A DNA stretch of 64,000 nt from Nymphaea colorata (GCF_008831285.2 NC_045145.1:11842802-11906801), one strand, 5' to 3'. Positions 1 through 12,470 are shown, numbered from the stretch's first letter. Made by a program: numbers and translations. Notes: generated by a model not told the origin, from the letters alone.

Positions 1-529
1 TAATTTTGAGGTTGGGGCTTGTCCAACCCGGGAAGAACCTTCATGAATTTGTACGTGTTAAAGTGTATTTTCATGTCATTTCGTGTTAGTTTCCTTTTAA
101 TCACCCGATTAAAAACCTTAATGAGCACTCTATCGTGTGGTTAGAGTTTCTTCCATACCCAACAGTAGAAGAAACATATCCCCTTGCAACTAATGAAATA
201 ACTATGTTTTATGTTTATGTTTTCCAAAATACTTTCAAAGAATTCTTTCTAATATGGCTTTGGAGGCTTAGCTTAGCATGAGTCCAAGCTCCCATCTGGC
301 CTATATCAAACTTGAAGTCGGATGTTTCAACTTATCTTTAATCTCATGAAGACACACATGTATATACATGTTATATACATATGTATGCACATGATGATTT
401 TTATCATTCTCTCTCTATGTTTACATATTTCATTTTTTCGTATCAATATGAATGCATACATATACATGAATCTCCTACTTTCTCTCTCTTGAATCTTTTT
501 CTCTCTTCAAGTCCAATGCCTTCATCGAC

Positions 530-618
<89 letters not shown>

Positions 619-1849
619 ATTTCCTTTCCTTTAAAATCTCTCTTTTTATTCAAGTCAATGTTATTTTTACAAGCTTCCACATATGTGTATATGTGATGAT
701 ATATACACATGTATGTGCATCTTATCTATCTCCTTCTCTTTCTCCCTTTCTTTTGAAAGTTTCATTTTCTTTCTCTACTTAGATTCAAACATCATTTTCA
801 TAAACTTACATATATGTATCTATATATATTAAATATACATGTATACATATGTATATGTATATGAATGCATATCTCTCTTTCTTTTAAATATTTGATTTTG
901 TGATTTTCAAGATCTCTTTATCTCTCTCCTTCCCTATATTTTCTTATGATCAAGTATCTCATCTCTTGCATCCTTTTGGACATTTTTCTTCTCTAAGATC
1001 ATTTTCATTTACCGACTTCACTAAGACCACAACTTAAGTAATGACCTAATATTGGATTCATGCTTGATGGTCTACAATCTCAATCTAATTTCAAAATTTT
1101 TCTTTCTTTGTACAAATGTTTAAGTTAACTATAAAACAAAAAATTTACATGTATGTTATAATATGAATGCCTTAGATGAATGTTGTGATAGGAATGCTTC
1201 ATTCTCTTTTAATCATATAGAATCAATGCATTCATGCATTCACATTCACTTAATATCATAAATGAGCACAATCACATCTCTAAAAGAACTTAAGCAAGAT
1301 AAGATGGAGCTCTAAGTAGGTGGTAACCAAATTAGAGCAAAATCTCAGACCTACTTAAAGTCTTAAGAAAACACTTAAGTGATTTCAAAATGATTTCCAA
1401 ATGATATTTATAAAGATTTCTCAATTCTAGTTTTTCTCAAAATGTCTCACATTCTCTAGTGAATCTTCAAGAATCTTTTCAAAAGTTTGAAACATCAAAC
1501 TTTCAATATTTTTCTACACCGGTTATAGAATTAAAAATATGTTTAAGTGTAAAGGCACCGGGAACGGTCGATCCTTGTACCGACGGACGAGTCCCTTTCT
1601 TTCATATTTCAAAATAAAACCTCATTTTTTTGGAGCACTCCAAAAACCAAAGAAATTTTGGGGATGTGAACAACCAGCATCCTATCCTTGATGGGGAAGA
1701 CAAGTTGTTGGTAACAATAAACACATTGATTAGGCATATTGCCGTTTTGACTCGCAGAGAATTTGTAAAAAACAAAATGGCATGAACAAAATGACTAATA
1801 ATAAATGTATTTTATTACTAACGACTGTCTTTATTAGTGTGTTTATAAT
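1..1849. other. AT-rich stretch without a recognisable gene
   Basis: I see no open reading frame with a recognisable product here. The stretch is AT-rich, contains pyrimidine-rich runs and a long (AT)n tract, and has stop codons in all frames. The part around 1500-1670 has the look of retrotransposon non-coding DNA, but no terminal repeat or primer site could be defined. Confidence 0.5.
534..616. repeat. (AT)n microsatellite
   Basis: An uninterrupted AT dinucleotide tract of about 83 bp. The tyrosine/isoleucine-repeat reading frames across it are only translations of the repeat. Confidence 0.95.
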
Positions 1850-2605
1850 GTTTGTGTTAATGATGTGAAAGAAGGACCATGTGTCCATGGTGTGAGATAA
1901 GATAAAGCCTTCTTGATAATGGAAAAACCATATGTGAATGGATAATAAATGTTTATGAATGGTGTGAGATAATGAATGTCTTTTAATGGTGTGAGATAAT
2001 GACTACTTAAAAATGGTGAGGCTTGTCTATTAATGGTGTAAGATAACAAGTCTTTGTTAATGGTGTGAGATCACGAACGTCTTTTAATGGTACGAGATAA
2101 TGAATGCCTATGAATAATGTGAGATAACAAATTTATTTTAATGGTGTCAGTTAACAACTACTTAAAAAAGGGAGGTATGTCTGTTAATATTGTAAGATAA
2201 CGAATATCTATTAATGGTATGAGATGAGATAAAAAACTTCTTGATAATGGTAAGGACCATCTATTAATAGTGTGAGATAATGACTAGTTAAAAAAATGTG
2301 TGGATTGTTTGTTAATGGTGTAAGATAATGAGCCTCCATTAATGGTGTGAGATGAGATAAGGGCTTTTTAATAATGGTTAGAACTGTTTGTGAATGGTGT
2401 GAGATAATGAATGTCCATTACTGTTGTGAGATAGCAGCTACTTAAAAATGATGATGATTGTCTATTAATTGTGTGAAATAAAATATCTGTGATGGGTGCA
2501 AGATAAACAATGTCTATCAATGATGTGAGATAAGAACTAGATAATGAATGTCTGTTAATGATGTGAGATGAAATAGAGACTGTTTAAAAATGGTAAGAAC
2601 TATTT
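1850..2605. repeat. degenerate minisatellite with GAGATAA core (array 1)
   Basis: Roughly 30-bp units recur about 20 times around the core TGGTGTGAGATAATGAATGT, with substitutions and small indels. A longer sub-pattern ending in CTTCTTGATAATGG or a close variant recurs near 1900, 2235, 2360 and 2575, which suggests higher-order duplication. It shares its GAGATAA core, in the same orientation, with array 2 at 6720-7545, and a decayed transposon-like coding region lies between them. Confidence 0.8.
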
Positions 2606-3510
2606 GTCCATGTCATTGCTTTTTGTTTTCTTCTTCACTTTGTTGAACATGAAAATATATTGTTCATGTCATTATATACTGTTAATGTAATTGCTTTTTG
2701 TTTTATCCTTCTTCATGCACTTTCTATTTGCAGTCACCTAATGTAACATAGTTCATCAAGTCATAACACATCTTTTTTTTATATGTGGTATATCATCTTG
2801 TGAAGAAACAACCAGCTTGTGAACAAGAAAATAATATCATGAATGAAATATGAGACATTTATCCACTACATACACAATCAAAAGTAGGTTTGCTGCCATT
2901 GTAGATTGCTTTTGCGTATTTGACAATGAAAATGCTGCATAAGACTACTTGTATTGCATTTGTTTGGTATAAGTCAAGCATCAATATTTAGAGTTACATC
3001 GTAGCGCTATATTAAAAAATTGAAAATCTCATCTGCTGAAAGTTGAACTGCAGGATACATGACTTTCAACCAAGGGTACATTTTCTTCACTGGCTAAGGA
3101 ACCGCTGAGTCAATAGTCACAGATGTCATTATTACACTTGTGATTGTTGAACTCATGGTTATGCTTTTGATTAACAGTGACTCGTTAAGGGGCCTTGGCT
3201 TTGAAAGAAGGTGCTCAAGAATCACAAAATTTGCCTCTATAATGCTTCCAATTTTTCTCTATTTGGGATACATAATCATAAGTATATGCAACAACTTAGC
3301 AAAACATATATAAACTTTTGTTATATCATGTTTGGCCTTATAATGTGCTTTCTTCAACCTAAAGATCATCATAAGAGTCTCAATAGCTTGTAAGTATTGT
3401 AAATGTGGCACACATCACAATAAAAATTGCATCCAAAATGCTTACATAAGATTGAAGTGTAGAAGAACTTCAGGTACTTGAATAATTTAGTGTAGGAGGA
3501 ATATATAGAA

Positions 3511-3674
3511 CCCTTAGGGGTCGTTTGGCAGTAGTGACACTCTGCTAGTGTCATGAATCTGCTCCAAAAATTAGCACAGGTTCAAGAAATACTAGAACTA
3601 TTGTTTCATGAATTTAGTCTAATCTTTGAGGCAAGTTCATAGCAGTGTTCTTGTTGCCAAATGACTCCTTTGGG
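3511..3674. mobile_element. short MITE-like inverted-repeat element (164 bp)
   Basis: The left end CCCTTAGGGGTCGTTTGGCA and the reverse complement of the right end, CCCAAAGGAGTCATTTGGCA, match at 16 of 20 positions. The similarity continues more weakly inward (AGTAGTGACACT against ACAAGAACACT). A TIR carrying GTTTGG or ATTTGG is common among plant MITEs. No convincing target-site duplication was found, so the superfamily is left open. Confidence 0.55.
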
Positions 3675-4306
3675 TAGGGGAAGCATGATACAGTTTTTTT
3701 GTAAAGTAGAGACCACTTTTTGATGCACCAGTTATGCATGAGAGGAAGTTTCCTCCTAATTTTTGTCTTTGAAAGAAAGCCATAAAAGCTGACATATCTA
3801 TGGGTAATTGATTGTAATTTGTTATGCCATCCTTTATTCCTTTAATATGGTTTCTGCATTAATTTGAGACTGCATTCTTAGTGGATTCATATCCTTCAAG
3901 AGCATCTTTACCCAAATATGAATGGATAAGTTCAAAGCTTTTTTCGATATTGTTTTTCTAGGATTGCAGAAACATGGTTTCTTTTGACATGAACAAGGGC
4001 AAACTGGTTGTCTTGACTTTTATTATGTCTAAATCTTCCTCTTTCAAGAGTGGCCAGCATTGGCCTTGTAAATGTTAGATGACATTCCATGGCCCAATAG
4101 TTTGGAAAAGGCATATTATTGCAAACATGTAACAACGGACCTTGGCATGTTCTTACCTTGCATTAGCACTGGTTGCCAGCATATTAAAATTGAATTTCAT
4201 TTATAAGTGAAACTACATGTGGCATCAAGAAATTTTCTGCACGTATTTTTCTATTGAAATCTGAATATAAATCTTTTTTAATAGTGGCAACAAGTTCATG
4301 AATGTA

Positions 4307-4349
<43 letters not shown>
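4307..4349. repeat. (TG)n(AG)n compound microsatellite
   Basis: A TG dinucleotide run passes directly into an AG run, about 43 bp in total. Confidence 0.9.
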
Positions 4350-5715
4350 TTATTATTCATGTGCTTCCATACTAATTTTATGTAGTACTGCTATTTTAAT
4401 CATGTGAAGGTGCAATTGGTGTGGTTACTGAAGACATTCGACAACTACATCAAAAATGGATTCATGTAGCTTGATTGCTTTTAAAATGCTGGATAGAGAA
4501 AATCTGGTTGTGAATTGTCCTCATCAAGAGTGTTGTTTGGCTACTTCATCCGTAAAAAAGGTGAGTAGTCCATATCATGGACAACTAAAATGTGAAAAGA
4601 GTCAATGAATGAGATTATGGATCACAATTTTTTTTTGGTATCACAAGCAGAAGGCCAAACTATTTTCAATTCAATTAATTTGAGAAAATCAGCAGATTTT
4701 CATTGATTTGGTAGCTGACATAGATTCTTGTATCATTGTGAAATATATTTGTGTTATGATTGATTTATAAAACAACAAAGGCTGCATCATGTAGTTGGAT
4801 GAATGTGCGGTGTGAATATGCATTACTTTTTATTGTGGCTGCTGGCCAATATGCAGTTGCAAAAGTTTCTGAGAGTTATGATCTTGAATATGTTCTGGAA
4901 ATGTATGTCCTTTCTGTAATTTTGCTGATCAATATGCTGGCTGCAATACATGGCTCATCATAAGCTTTGCTGCAATGTATGGAACTGAAATTTCAATTGG
5001 GTTAACTTGGTTGGCATGTATCATGTTGAAAATTTTGCTTCTAAAACATAATTTGGATATTAACAACATGACATTTTTTTGCTTGAACAAAATAGACTAA
5101 CTCTAGTATCTATACATAAATGGAATGATACATAGTGTTAAACACTATTTGCCAAACATGTCTCATCAATATGGAAATTCAATATGATTGACCCAAATGC
5201 ATTTGTATCATTGTAATATATAAGATAGATACCCCTCCACTGTGCATGTAATAGTTGTGCCTTTGGAAATAAACGATCTATAGTTAGTCTAGTAAAAGGT
5301 ATGTGTTCCCACATACAGAACTGCATAACAAGTAAAGATATTAGAAGATTAAAGATAGTCATTTTTGTAATAAAATTACACAATGAATACAATATCTATA
5401 CATGTAACAACAACCAAAATCCTTCCATGGATACAACCCCCGCTTTAAAATTACTCCAACTGACTATACAAATGCACAAGCACAATTGCCCCTCACGCGT
5501 AGCTGTGCATCTGGTCCAAATTCAAAAAAAAAAATCAATGTATTCTCGAGCTTGAATTATCACTAAATATACACAAACCAAATAAATAAACAAGAAATGG
5601 CCTCAAATGTTTAATCCACTTTTTCAAATGTGCATCATGCTTTGCATGCTACTGTTTTTTGTATTGCGTTGCCACAATGATTGATGTTGACTTTCCTTTG
5701 AAGCTCACAACATTC

Positions 5716-6705
5716 TTAAACTCTGAATCTATCAACTCTAGAAGAGTTATTCTTCCCTTTCAAGTTGTAGCTAGATGTCCCCAACACAGGTTTTTTGTGA
5801 TTTTTCAGACCAAGCAGCCTAGCAACATCTTCTAGCGTAGACATTATCTCAAATCTAGCTAACACAAATATGTTTGTCGAGAATTCCTTTTGTACCAGGG
5901 CGTACAAGGGCCTTAATTGGATTTCGAAGGATCCATAGGACAGCAACCCTGAGAATTGCATTTTCTTCAATCTCTCTTTTTGAAAGTTAGAGAGCTTTTC
6001 ATACCATTTGGTGACATAATACCATTGGCAGTGCTCACATTTCTGTAACAGAATACAAGTTTTAAAGATATTATCCAACATAGAAACTTTAATTATAATT
6101 ACTTGAATAAATGTGATAGATTACTTACATCAATATCATTCATTTCCTTCTTTTCTTTCCACATTTCTCTTCCACTTCAACATTGGCCAGCTTCACTTGC
6201 CTTTGTCTGACACCTTTAATTTTCAGTGCAGCTACCTTATGGACATCTACAGCCTGTTACTCTCCCACAACTTCTCCTCAAACTACTGCCAGATACACGA
6301 CCGCTTTCTCTGGTACCTCCAAGAATCGATTTTACTTGACAATCTCAAGCCGCAACTCCTTTACAATGGTCTTCTCGACTGATTCCGTGATCTACCCTTC
6401 CTCATTTTTTGTTTTTCCTTCATTATCCTTCTCCATCTTTAACAAAACAGCACCTTCAGGTGCCCTATCCTATGCTGGAATGACAGCTTCAAGTGTCATC
6501 GGCTCTACTGCAATGACAACTTCAGGTGCCCTACCCTTTGTTAGTTCTACCGATTGATCTTCCACAGCTATCAATTCATCTTAGTCCAAGTTCTTTATGT
6601 TTGGTTCAGCATACATGTTCGACTTCACATCAATGAATGTCATACAGCAGACGATCGGTGTGAAATTATTGTGTAAGGCTTGAAGAAGTAGATATGATTG
6701 ATCTA
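5716..6705 (-). pseudogene. decayed transposon-type coding region with plant-mobile-domain-like motif
   Basis: A 121-codon minus-strand frame (6081-5716) contains KMQFSGLL, then LRPLYALVQKEF, then MSTLEDVARLLGL. This order resembles the start of the plant mobile domain (PMD, aminotransferase-like) found in Mutator-type transposon proteins and their host derivatives. Upstream on the same strand (about 6705-6180) an acidic, repetitive reading frame can be followed through several in-frame stops, including PEVVIAVEPMTLEAVIPA, and it begins just after a polypyrimidine-AG that looks like a splice acceptor. The whole region therefore looks like one dead gene. It lies between two GAGATAA arrays. The family assignment rests on weak motif resemblance only; the presence of a broken coding region is better supported. 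Confidence 0.4.
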
Positions 6706-6719
6706 CAAAAAAGCAAAAG

Positions 6720-7545
6720 AATCATGAGATAATGTCTAAGTAGTGTCTAACATGACAATGAGGTATGAGATAACAAAATGGGTGTGACCAATAACACGTA
6801 TATGATAATGAAAGGGTTAAAAGATAACAACACGTCTATGGAATGTGAGATAAAGTAAGGGATATGAGATAACAAGACAAGGGAGACCAAATAACGAGTC
6901 TAAGATAACACAAGAAGTATAAGATAACAACACATATAAAAAATATGAGATAAACAAAGCTATATGAGATAATGAGATAATGAAACAAGAATGACATGTT
7001 TAAGATAAAAAGGAGTATAAGAAAACAATGTATTTATATAGTATGGAAAAATGAGAGGGGTACAAGAGAACAAAGTGTCTATAGAATGTGAGATAAACAA
7101 AGACAAATAGGATAATAAGACCAAATAACACGTCTATTATAACGAAAAGAGTATAAAATAACAAAGTCGGTAAAGTGTGAGATAGCAAAGAGATATAAGA
7201 TAACAAAATGGGAGGGATCAAATAATGCGTCTAAGATAATGAAACTGGTATAAGAGATCAACACGTATATAGAGCATGAGAAAAACAAATAGATATGAGA
7301 TAACGAAAGCAAAAAGGCAAGAGCACTTTTAAGATAACAAAAAAGGTGTAAGATAACAATGCATCTATAGAATTAAGTATAAACATAGGAATATGCGATA
7401 ATGAGATAATAATAATTCACCTAAGATAACAACGCATGTATAGCTTCTGATAAACAAATGGATATGAGATAACCAAACGAGAGGGACCAAAGAACGCATT
7501 AGGACTAAGTCATAACACATCCTATACCGTCTAGCATAACGAAGG
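6720..7545. repeat. degenerate minisatellite with GAGATAA core (array 2)
   Basis: Units of roughly 25-45 bp recur around the cores TATGAGATAACAAA and AGTATAAGATAACAA, about 20 times, with many substitutions. The shared GAGATAA core and direct orientation link it to array 1. The reading frames across it are repeat artefacts. Confidence 0.8.
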
Positions 7546-7552
7546 AGTCTAA

Positions 7553-7990
7553 TGCTTTGTTTGGTTGGAGAGAAAGAAAGGGATGGAAAGGGAGGGAATG
7601 GGAAGGGAAGGGAAGGGAAGAGAAAGGGAAGGGAAGAGAAAGGAATGGAATGGAAAGAGTTGATTAAAAAGTTTGTTTGGATAGAAAGGGAAGGATAAGG
7701 AAAAGAATGAAAAAAAAAGACTAAATAGCACATGGATTTTAGAAAGGAGGGGTAATGTGAGAATAAAAAACTCTTCAACTTACCTTTCTTTCCTTTTCTT
7801 CCCAATCCATCGATTTGGGAGGGAAGTGATTTATACTAAACAATTCTTTCCTTTCCTTTCTCTCCCCTTCCCTCCCCTTGCAGCCAAACACCTTTTGTTT
7901 CTTTCACTTCCTTTCCATCCTTTCTAATTAGCCAACCAAACAAAGGAGGGATTGCTTAATCTCTCCCTTTCCCTCCTACCAAACAGGCCC
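7553..7990. mobile_element. Harbinger/Tourist-like MITE (438 bp)
   Basis: The left end TGCTTTGTTTGGTTGGAG and the reverse complement of the right end, GGGCCTGTTTGGTAGGAG, are imperfect terminal inverted repeats. The element is flanked on both sides by TAA (7550-7552 and 7991-7993), the 3-bp duplication expected of PIF/Harbinger-type MITEs. The interior is purine-rich on the left and pyrimidine-rich on the right, so it can fold back. It has no coding capacity. Confidence 0.65.
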
Positions 7991-8515
7991 TAAATTAACG
8001 AAATAGGTGGAACCAACCTGGATGAAACAACTTAAATCTATTACAGTCGATGGTTTCTCAAGCCGGTGGACTCCGCTCTCTTTGGTGCGACCTTTTACCG
8101 CATTTGCTCGTTCTGATCGATGACCTTCCGCTTGCTCTGACTGATGACCTTCTACTTCCTCTTCCTTGATGACGAGAACCGCTCACTTCGCTGGAAACTT
8201 TTGAAGCGAGTTATGCAAAACTCTCTTTGGGGAACCTTAACCGTCTCTACTCGCTCGCTGACCAATGAACTTTACTGCTTCTGCTTGGCTTGTTCAAAAA
8301 ATAATTTTGCCGCTCAAAGGGATATATTGTCATAACTGTCTTTTAAGTACAGGCTATCGCAATCATTTTCACCGTCCTCCTCAGGCATTCTTGTGTATCA
8401 ACTCCAATCGCCGATTCATCATAGATCTTGACGTGAGCCTATTCGGCTTCCAATTCACTTCCGCGACATGTGGCATATGATTAGCTGATGTGCGTGGAAT
8501 TTTTGTGCACCATAT
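7991..8515. other. non-coding stretch upstream of the tandem LTR element
   Basis: I see no gene. The block has higher GC than the sequence to its left and contains short repeated phrases (TGATGACCTTC). Together with 13166-13525 it would have been the contiguous upstream region of the p24 gene before the LTR element inserted. Confidence 0.4.
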
Positions 8516-8520
8516 TGTCG
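8516..8520. repeat. TSD of tandem LTR element, left copy
   Basis: TGTCG directly before the first LTR, matching TGTCG directly after the fourth LTR. Confidence 0.85.
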
Positions 8521-9229
8521 TGTCACGGGCCGAGTTTCTCCAGCCCGCGCGGCGCCGAAGGCGTTTCCCAAAGCCTTCGGCCAGCCTGACATCTCTTGCT
8601 TTAGCGGAAGCATTCATCTTTTCTTCGGGTTTGTGGACTAGACGAGGAGTGCTAAGCACTCGGCACACCATCACCCAGGTTTATCCCATTGTCGGCCATC
8701 GGCAAGCCGTGGCAATGAGGCTCTGTCAGAACTTCGTCATTCCTCCAAGTGCCTATCTACATCCAAATGAAATCTGGGTGGGGGTAGACTTCCCTTGGGA
8801 GGAAGTCCCCAGCCGAAGCTAGTTGACGACTATATGTCATTAAGTAAGGCGGTCGACCATCGCCCTACTCGACGATGAGCATTCACTTGCTCACCCCCGC
8901 GTGACTCTACGCGGTTGCAGAACGCAGCGTATGCGCCCAGTGGGGGAATTGCCCCTAACCCACGCACACCCCCTTGTGTATCCAAACACTACGCGTGGGG
9001 AACCCACAGGATTCCCCAAAGACGGACCTGCACTTCCAAAGGGACTGTTCACCTTGATGCATTTATACGCCTTATCACTGCACCACCGCGCTGCACATTC
9101 CACGTGCATTGCTTTCTGCTTGACTCGGCGACCGATTGAACCCACATGCTTCCCAAACTGTGCCTAAGCTGGCCAAGTAGCATATCCATCTACTAGCTTG
9201 GCCGGGCCAGACACAGTCGACCGGCAACA
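8521..9229 (-). repeat. LTR copy 1 (709 bp)
   Basis: On the + strand it runs from TGTCACGGGCC to CCGGCAACA. It is the longest copy, with about 17 bp extra around 8580-8600 compared with the other three. On the coding (minus) strand it is the 3'-terminal LTR. Confidence 0.85.
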
Positions 9230-9837
9230 CTCTCCCACCTCCAAAATCGTCACTGTCCTCAGTGACTTTTCCCCGAGTGAGAGAAGTTCAACAACCATTC
9301 CCTTGATTTCTTTTGAACTGAGTCTTCGTCTGTTCGTCTGGTTGACGCACCCGTCATGTCGCGGCTACTGGCCTATCGGGTGTTCTGCCTCTACTCTATT
9401 CCTTAGCATCATCTCACTTTTCTATCACTGTTTGCACTTTTCCTTAGTAAAGTCCGGAACATATCCGACGACTACTAAGTTTCAAACTTCCAAGCTGTGT
9501 TGCCAACCCGTGCACATTCTTCTTTCTCGAGACATGTCAAAACTAAGGGCACTTGCCCTCCTGGACAATCCTTTTCCACGTCGGGTCCCACCCTATCTGT
9601 CTCAGCGAGCGGCTCTCTTGTCCCTTCTGCTCCTGATGCCCAGACACCATCTTCGGAATGTGTGATTTACATCTGGCCAACACCAATGCGGTCACCTGAA
9701 CCAGTGTCCAACGAACATGGCCGAACCGTTAGGGCACCAAACAAGCCAACATTTTTCTTTGCACCACTTGTTTGTTATCATCGCAGCGTTCTCATCTTCC
9801 AAGTTCCCTTCGAGAAATCGTCTGCTCTGATACCACT
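9230..9837 (-). repeat. internal region 1 of tandem element (608 bp)
   Basis: Bounded by the purine tract (complement at 9230-9241) and the primer site (complement GCTCTGATACCA at 9824-9835). It carries TGTTTGCACTTTTCC near 9430, where internal regions 2 and 3 carry a T-rich variant. This is the version that best matches the fragment captured at 26261-26565. It has no coding potential I recognise. Confidence 0.8.
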
Positions 9838-10529
9838 TGTCACGGGCCGAGTTTCTCCAGCCCACGCGGCGCCGAAGGCGTTCCCCAAAGCCTTCATCCT
9901 TTAGCGGAAGCATTTATCATTTATTCAAGACTGTGGACTAGACGAGGAGTGCTAAACACTCGGCACACCATCACCCAGGTTTATCCCATTGTCGGCCATC
10001 GGCAAGCCGTGGCAATGAGGCTCTGTCAGAACTTCATCATTCCTCCACGTGCCTATCTACATCCAAATTATATCTGGGTAGGGGTAGACTTCCCTTGGGA
10101 GGAAGTCCCCAACCGAAACCAGTTGACGACTATATGTCATTAAGTAAGGCGACCGACCATCGCCCTACTCGACGATGAGCATTCATTAGCTCACCCCCGC
10201 GTGACTATACGCGGTTGTGAAACGCAGCGTACGCACCCATTGGGGGAATTGCCCTTATCCCACGCGCACCCCCTTGTGTATCCAAACACTACGCGTGGGG
10301 AACCCACAGGATTCCCCAACGACGGACTTGCACTTCCAAAGGGACTGTTCACCTTGATGCATTTATACGCCTTATCACTGCACCACCACGCTGCACATTC
10401 CACGTGCATTGCTTTCTGCTTGACTCGGCGACCGATTGATCCCACATGCTTCCCATGCTGTTCCTAAGCTGGCCAAGTAGCATATCCATCTACTAGCTTG
10501 GCCGGGCCAGACACAGTCGACCGGCAACA
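9838..10529 (-). repeat. LTR copy 2 (692 bp)
   Basis: Same terminal motifs as copy 1 (TGTCACGGGCC to CCGGCAACA). It has private differences near 9895-9935. Confidence 0.85.
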
Positions 10530-11139
10530 CTCTCCCACCTCCAAAATCGTCACTGTTCTCAGTGACTTTGCCCCGAGCGAGAGAAGTTCATCAATCATTC
10601 CCTTGATTTCTTTTGAACTGAGTCTTCATCTGTTCGTCTGGTTGACGCACCCGTCACGTCGCGGCTACTCGCCTATCGGGTGTTTTGCCTCTACTCTATT
10701 CCTTAGCATCATCCCACTTTTCTATCACTTTTTTCCCTTTTTATCTTAGTAAAGTCCGGAACATATCTGACGACCACTAAGTTTCAAACTTCCAAGCTGT
10801 ATTGCCAACTCGTGCACATTCTCCTTTCTCGAGACATGTCAAAACTAAGGGCACTTGCCCTCCTGGACAATCCTTTTCCACGTCGGGTCTCACCCTATCT
10901 GTCTCAGCGAGCGGCTCTCTTGGCCCTTCTGCTCCTAACGCCCAGACACCAACTTTGGAATGTGTGATTTACATCTGGCCAACACCAATGCGGTCACCTG
11001 AACCAGTGTCCAACGAACATGCTCAGACCGTTAGGGCACCAAACAAGCCAACATTTTTCTCTGAACCACTTGTTTGTTATCATCGCAGCGTTCTCATCTT
11101 CCAAGTTCCCTTCGAGAAATCGTCTGCTCTGATACCACT
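10530..11139 (-). repeat. internal region 2 of tandem element (610 bp)
   Basis: Nearly identical to internal region 3 over several hundred bases (10541-10930 against 11871-12270) and less like region 1. The primer-site complement is at 11126-11137. The pattern suggests that one unit was duplicated from a neighbour after the multimer formed. Confidence 0.8.
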
Positions 11140-11830
11140 TGTCACGGGCCGAGTTTCTCCAGCCCGCGCGGCATCAAAGGCGTTCCCCAAAGCCTTCGGC
11201 CTTTAGCGGAAGCATTTATCTTTTCTTCGGGACTGTGGACTAGACGAGGAGTGCTAAACACTCGGCACACCATCACCCAGGTTTATCCCATTGTCGGCCA
11301 TCGGCAAGCCGTGGCAATGAGGCTCTGTCAGAACTTCGCCATTCCTCCAAGTGCCTATCTACATCCAAATGAAATCTGGGTGGGGGTAGACTTCCCTTGG
11401 GAGGAAGTCCCCAGCCGAAGCCAGTTGACGACTATATGTCATTAAGTAAGGCGACCGACCATTGCCCTACTCGACAATGAGCATTCACTTGCTCACCCCC
11501 GCGTACTCTGCGCGGTTGTGGAACGCAACGTATGCGCCCACTGGGGGAATTGCCTCTATCCCACGCGCACCCCCTTGTGTATCCAAACACTACGTGTGGG
11601 GAACCCACATGATTCCCCAACGACGGACTTGCACTTCCAAAGGGACTGTTCACCTTGATGCATTTATACGCCTTATCACTGCACCACCGCGCTGCACATT
11701 CCACGTGCATTGCTTTCTGCTTGATTCGGCGACCGATTGATCCCACATGCTTCCCAAGCTGTGCCTAAGCTGGCCAAGTAGCATATCCATCTACTAGCTT
11801 GGCCGGGCCAGACACAGTCGACCAACAACA
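11140..11830 (-). repeat. LTR copy 3 (691 bp)
   Basis: Same start as the other copies. Its + strand right end reads GTCGACCAACAACA instead of GTCGACCGGCAACA, next to the unusual inserted segment of internal region 3. Confidence 0.82.
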
Positions 11831-12470
11831 CGTAATTCGATCACGAAAACAGTTCTTCTTAAATCTCACCTCCAAAATCGTCACTGTTCTCAGTGACTTT
11901 GCCCCGAGCGAGAGAAGTTCATCAATCATTCCCTTGATTTCTTTTGAACTGAGTCTTCATCTGTTCGTCTGGTTGACGCACCCGTCACGTCGCGGCTACT
12001 CGCCTATCGGGTGTTTTGCCTCTACTCTATTCCTTAGCATCATCCCACTTTTCTATCACTTTTTTCCCTTTTTATCTTAGTAAAGTCCGGAACATATCTG
12101 ACGACCACTAAGTTTCAAACTTCCAAGCTGTATTGCCAACTCGTGCACATTCTCCTTTCTCGAGACATGTCAAAACTAAGGGCACTTGCCCTCCTGGACA
12201 ATCCTTTTCCACGTCGGGTCTCACCCTATCTGTCTCAGCGAGCGGCTCTCTTGGCCCTTCTGCTCCTAACGCCCAGACACCATCTTCGGAATGTGTGATC
12301 TACATCTGGCCAACACCAATGCGGTCACCTGAACCAGTGTCCGACGAACATGGCCGAACCGTTAGGGCACCAAACAAGCCAACATTTTTCTTTGAACCAC
12401 TTGTTTGTTATCATCGCAGCGTTCTTATCTTCCAAGTTCCATTCAAGAAATCGTCTGCTCTGATACCACT
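11831..12470 (-). repeat. internal region 3 of tandem element (640 bp)
   Basis: It differs from regions 1 and 2 at its LTR-proximal edge. About 37 bp (11831-11867, beginning CGTAATTCGATCACG) replace the short purine-tract complement CTCTCCC. The primer-site complement is at 12457-12468. Confidence 0.8.

Larger units (their letters stand above)
2606..5715. other. AT-rich stretch, no gene seen
   Basis: No coding region is supported. The stretch holds a MITE-like inverted repeat (3511-3674) and a compound microsatellite (4307-4349). It could be the body of a decayed transposon whose ends are the two GAGATAA arrays, but no terminal inverted repeats were found. Confidence 0.4.

Noticed and set aside
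1540-1620. Possible hammerhead-ribozyme-like segment (GGACGAGTCCC in context)
   Set aside because: The GACGAGTCCC phrase resembles part of a hammerhead core, but the required GAAA segment and closing stems are not present nearby on either strand.
7365-7805. 146-codon minus-strand frame
   Set aside because: It spans the boundary between the GAGATAA array and the MITE and encodes only low-complexity Ser/Phe/Pro sequence from a purine/pyrimidine-rich repeat.
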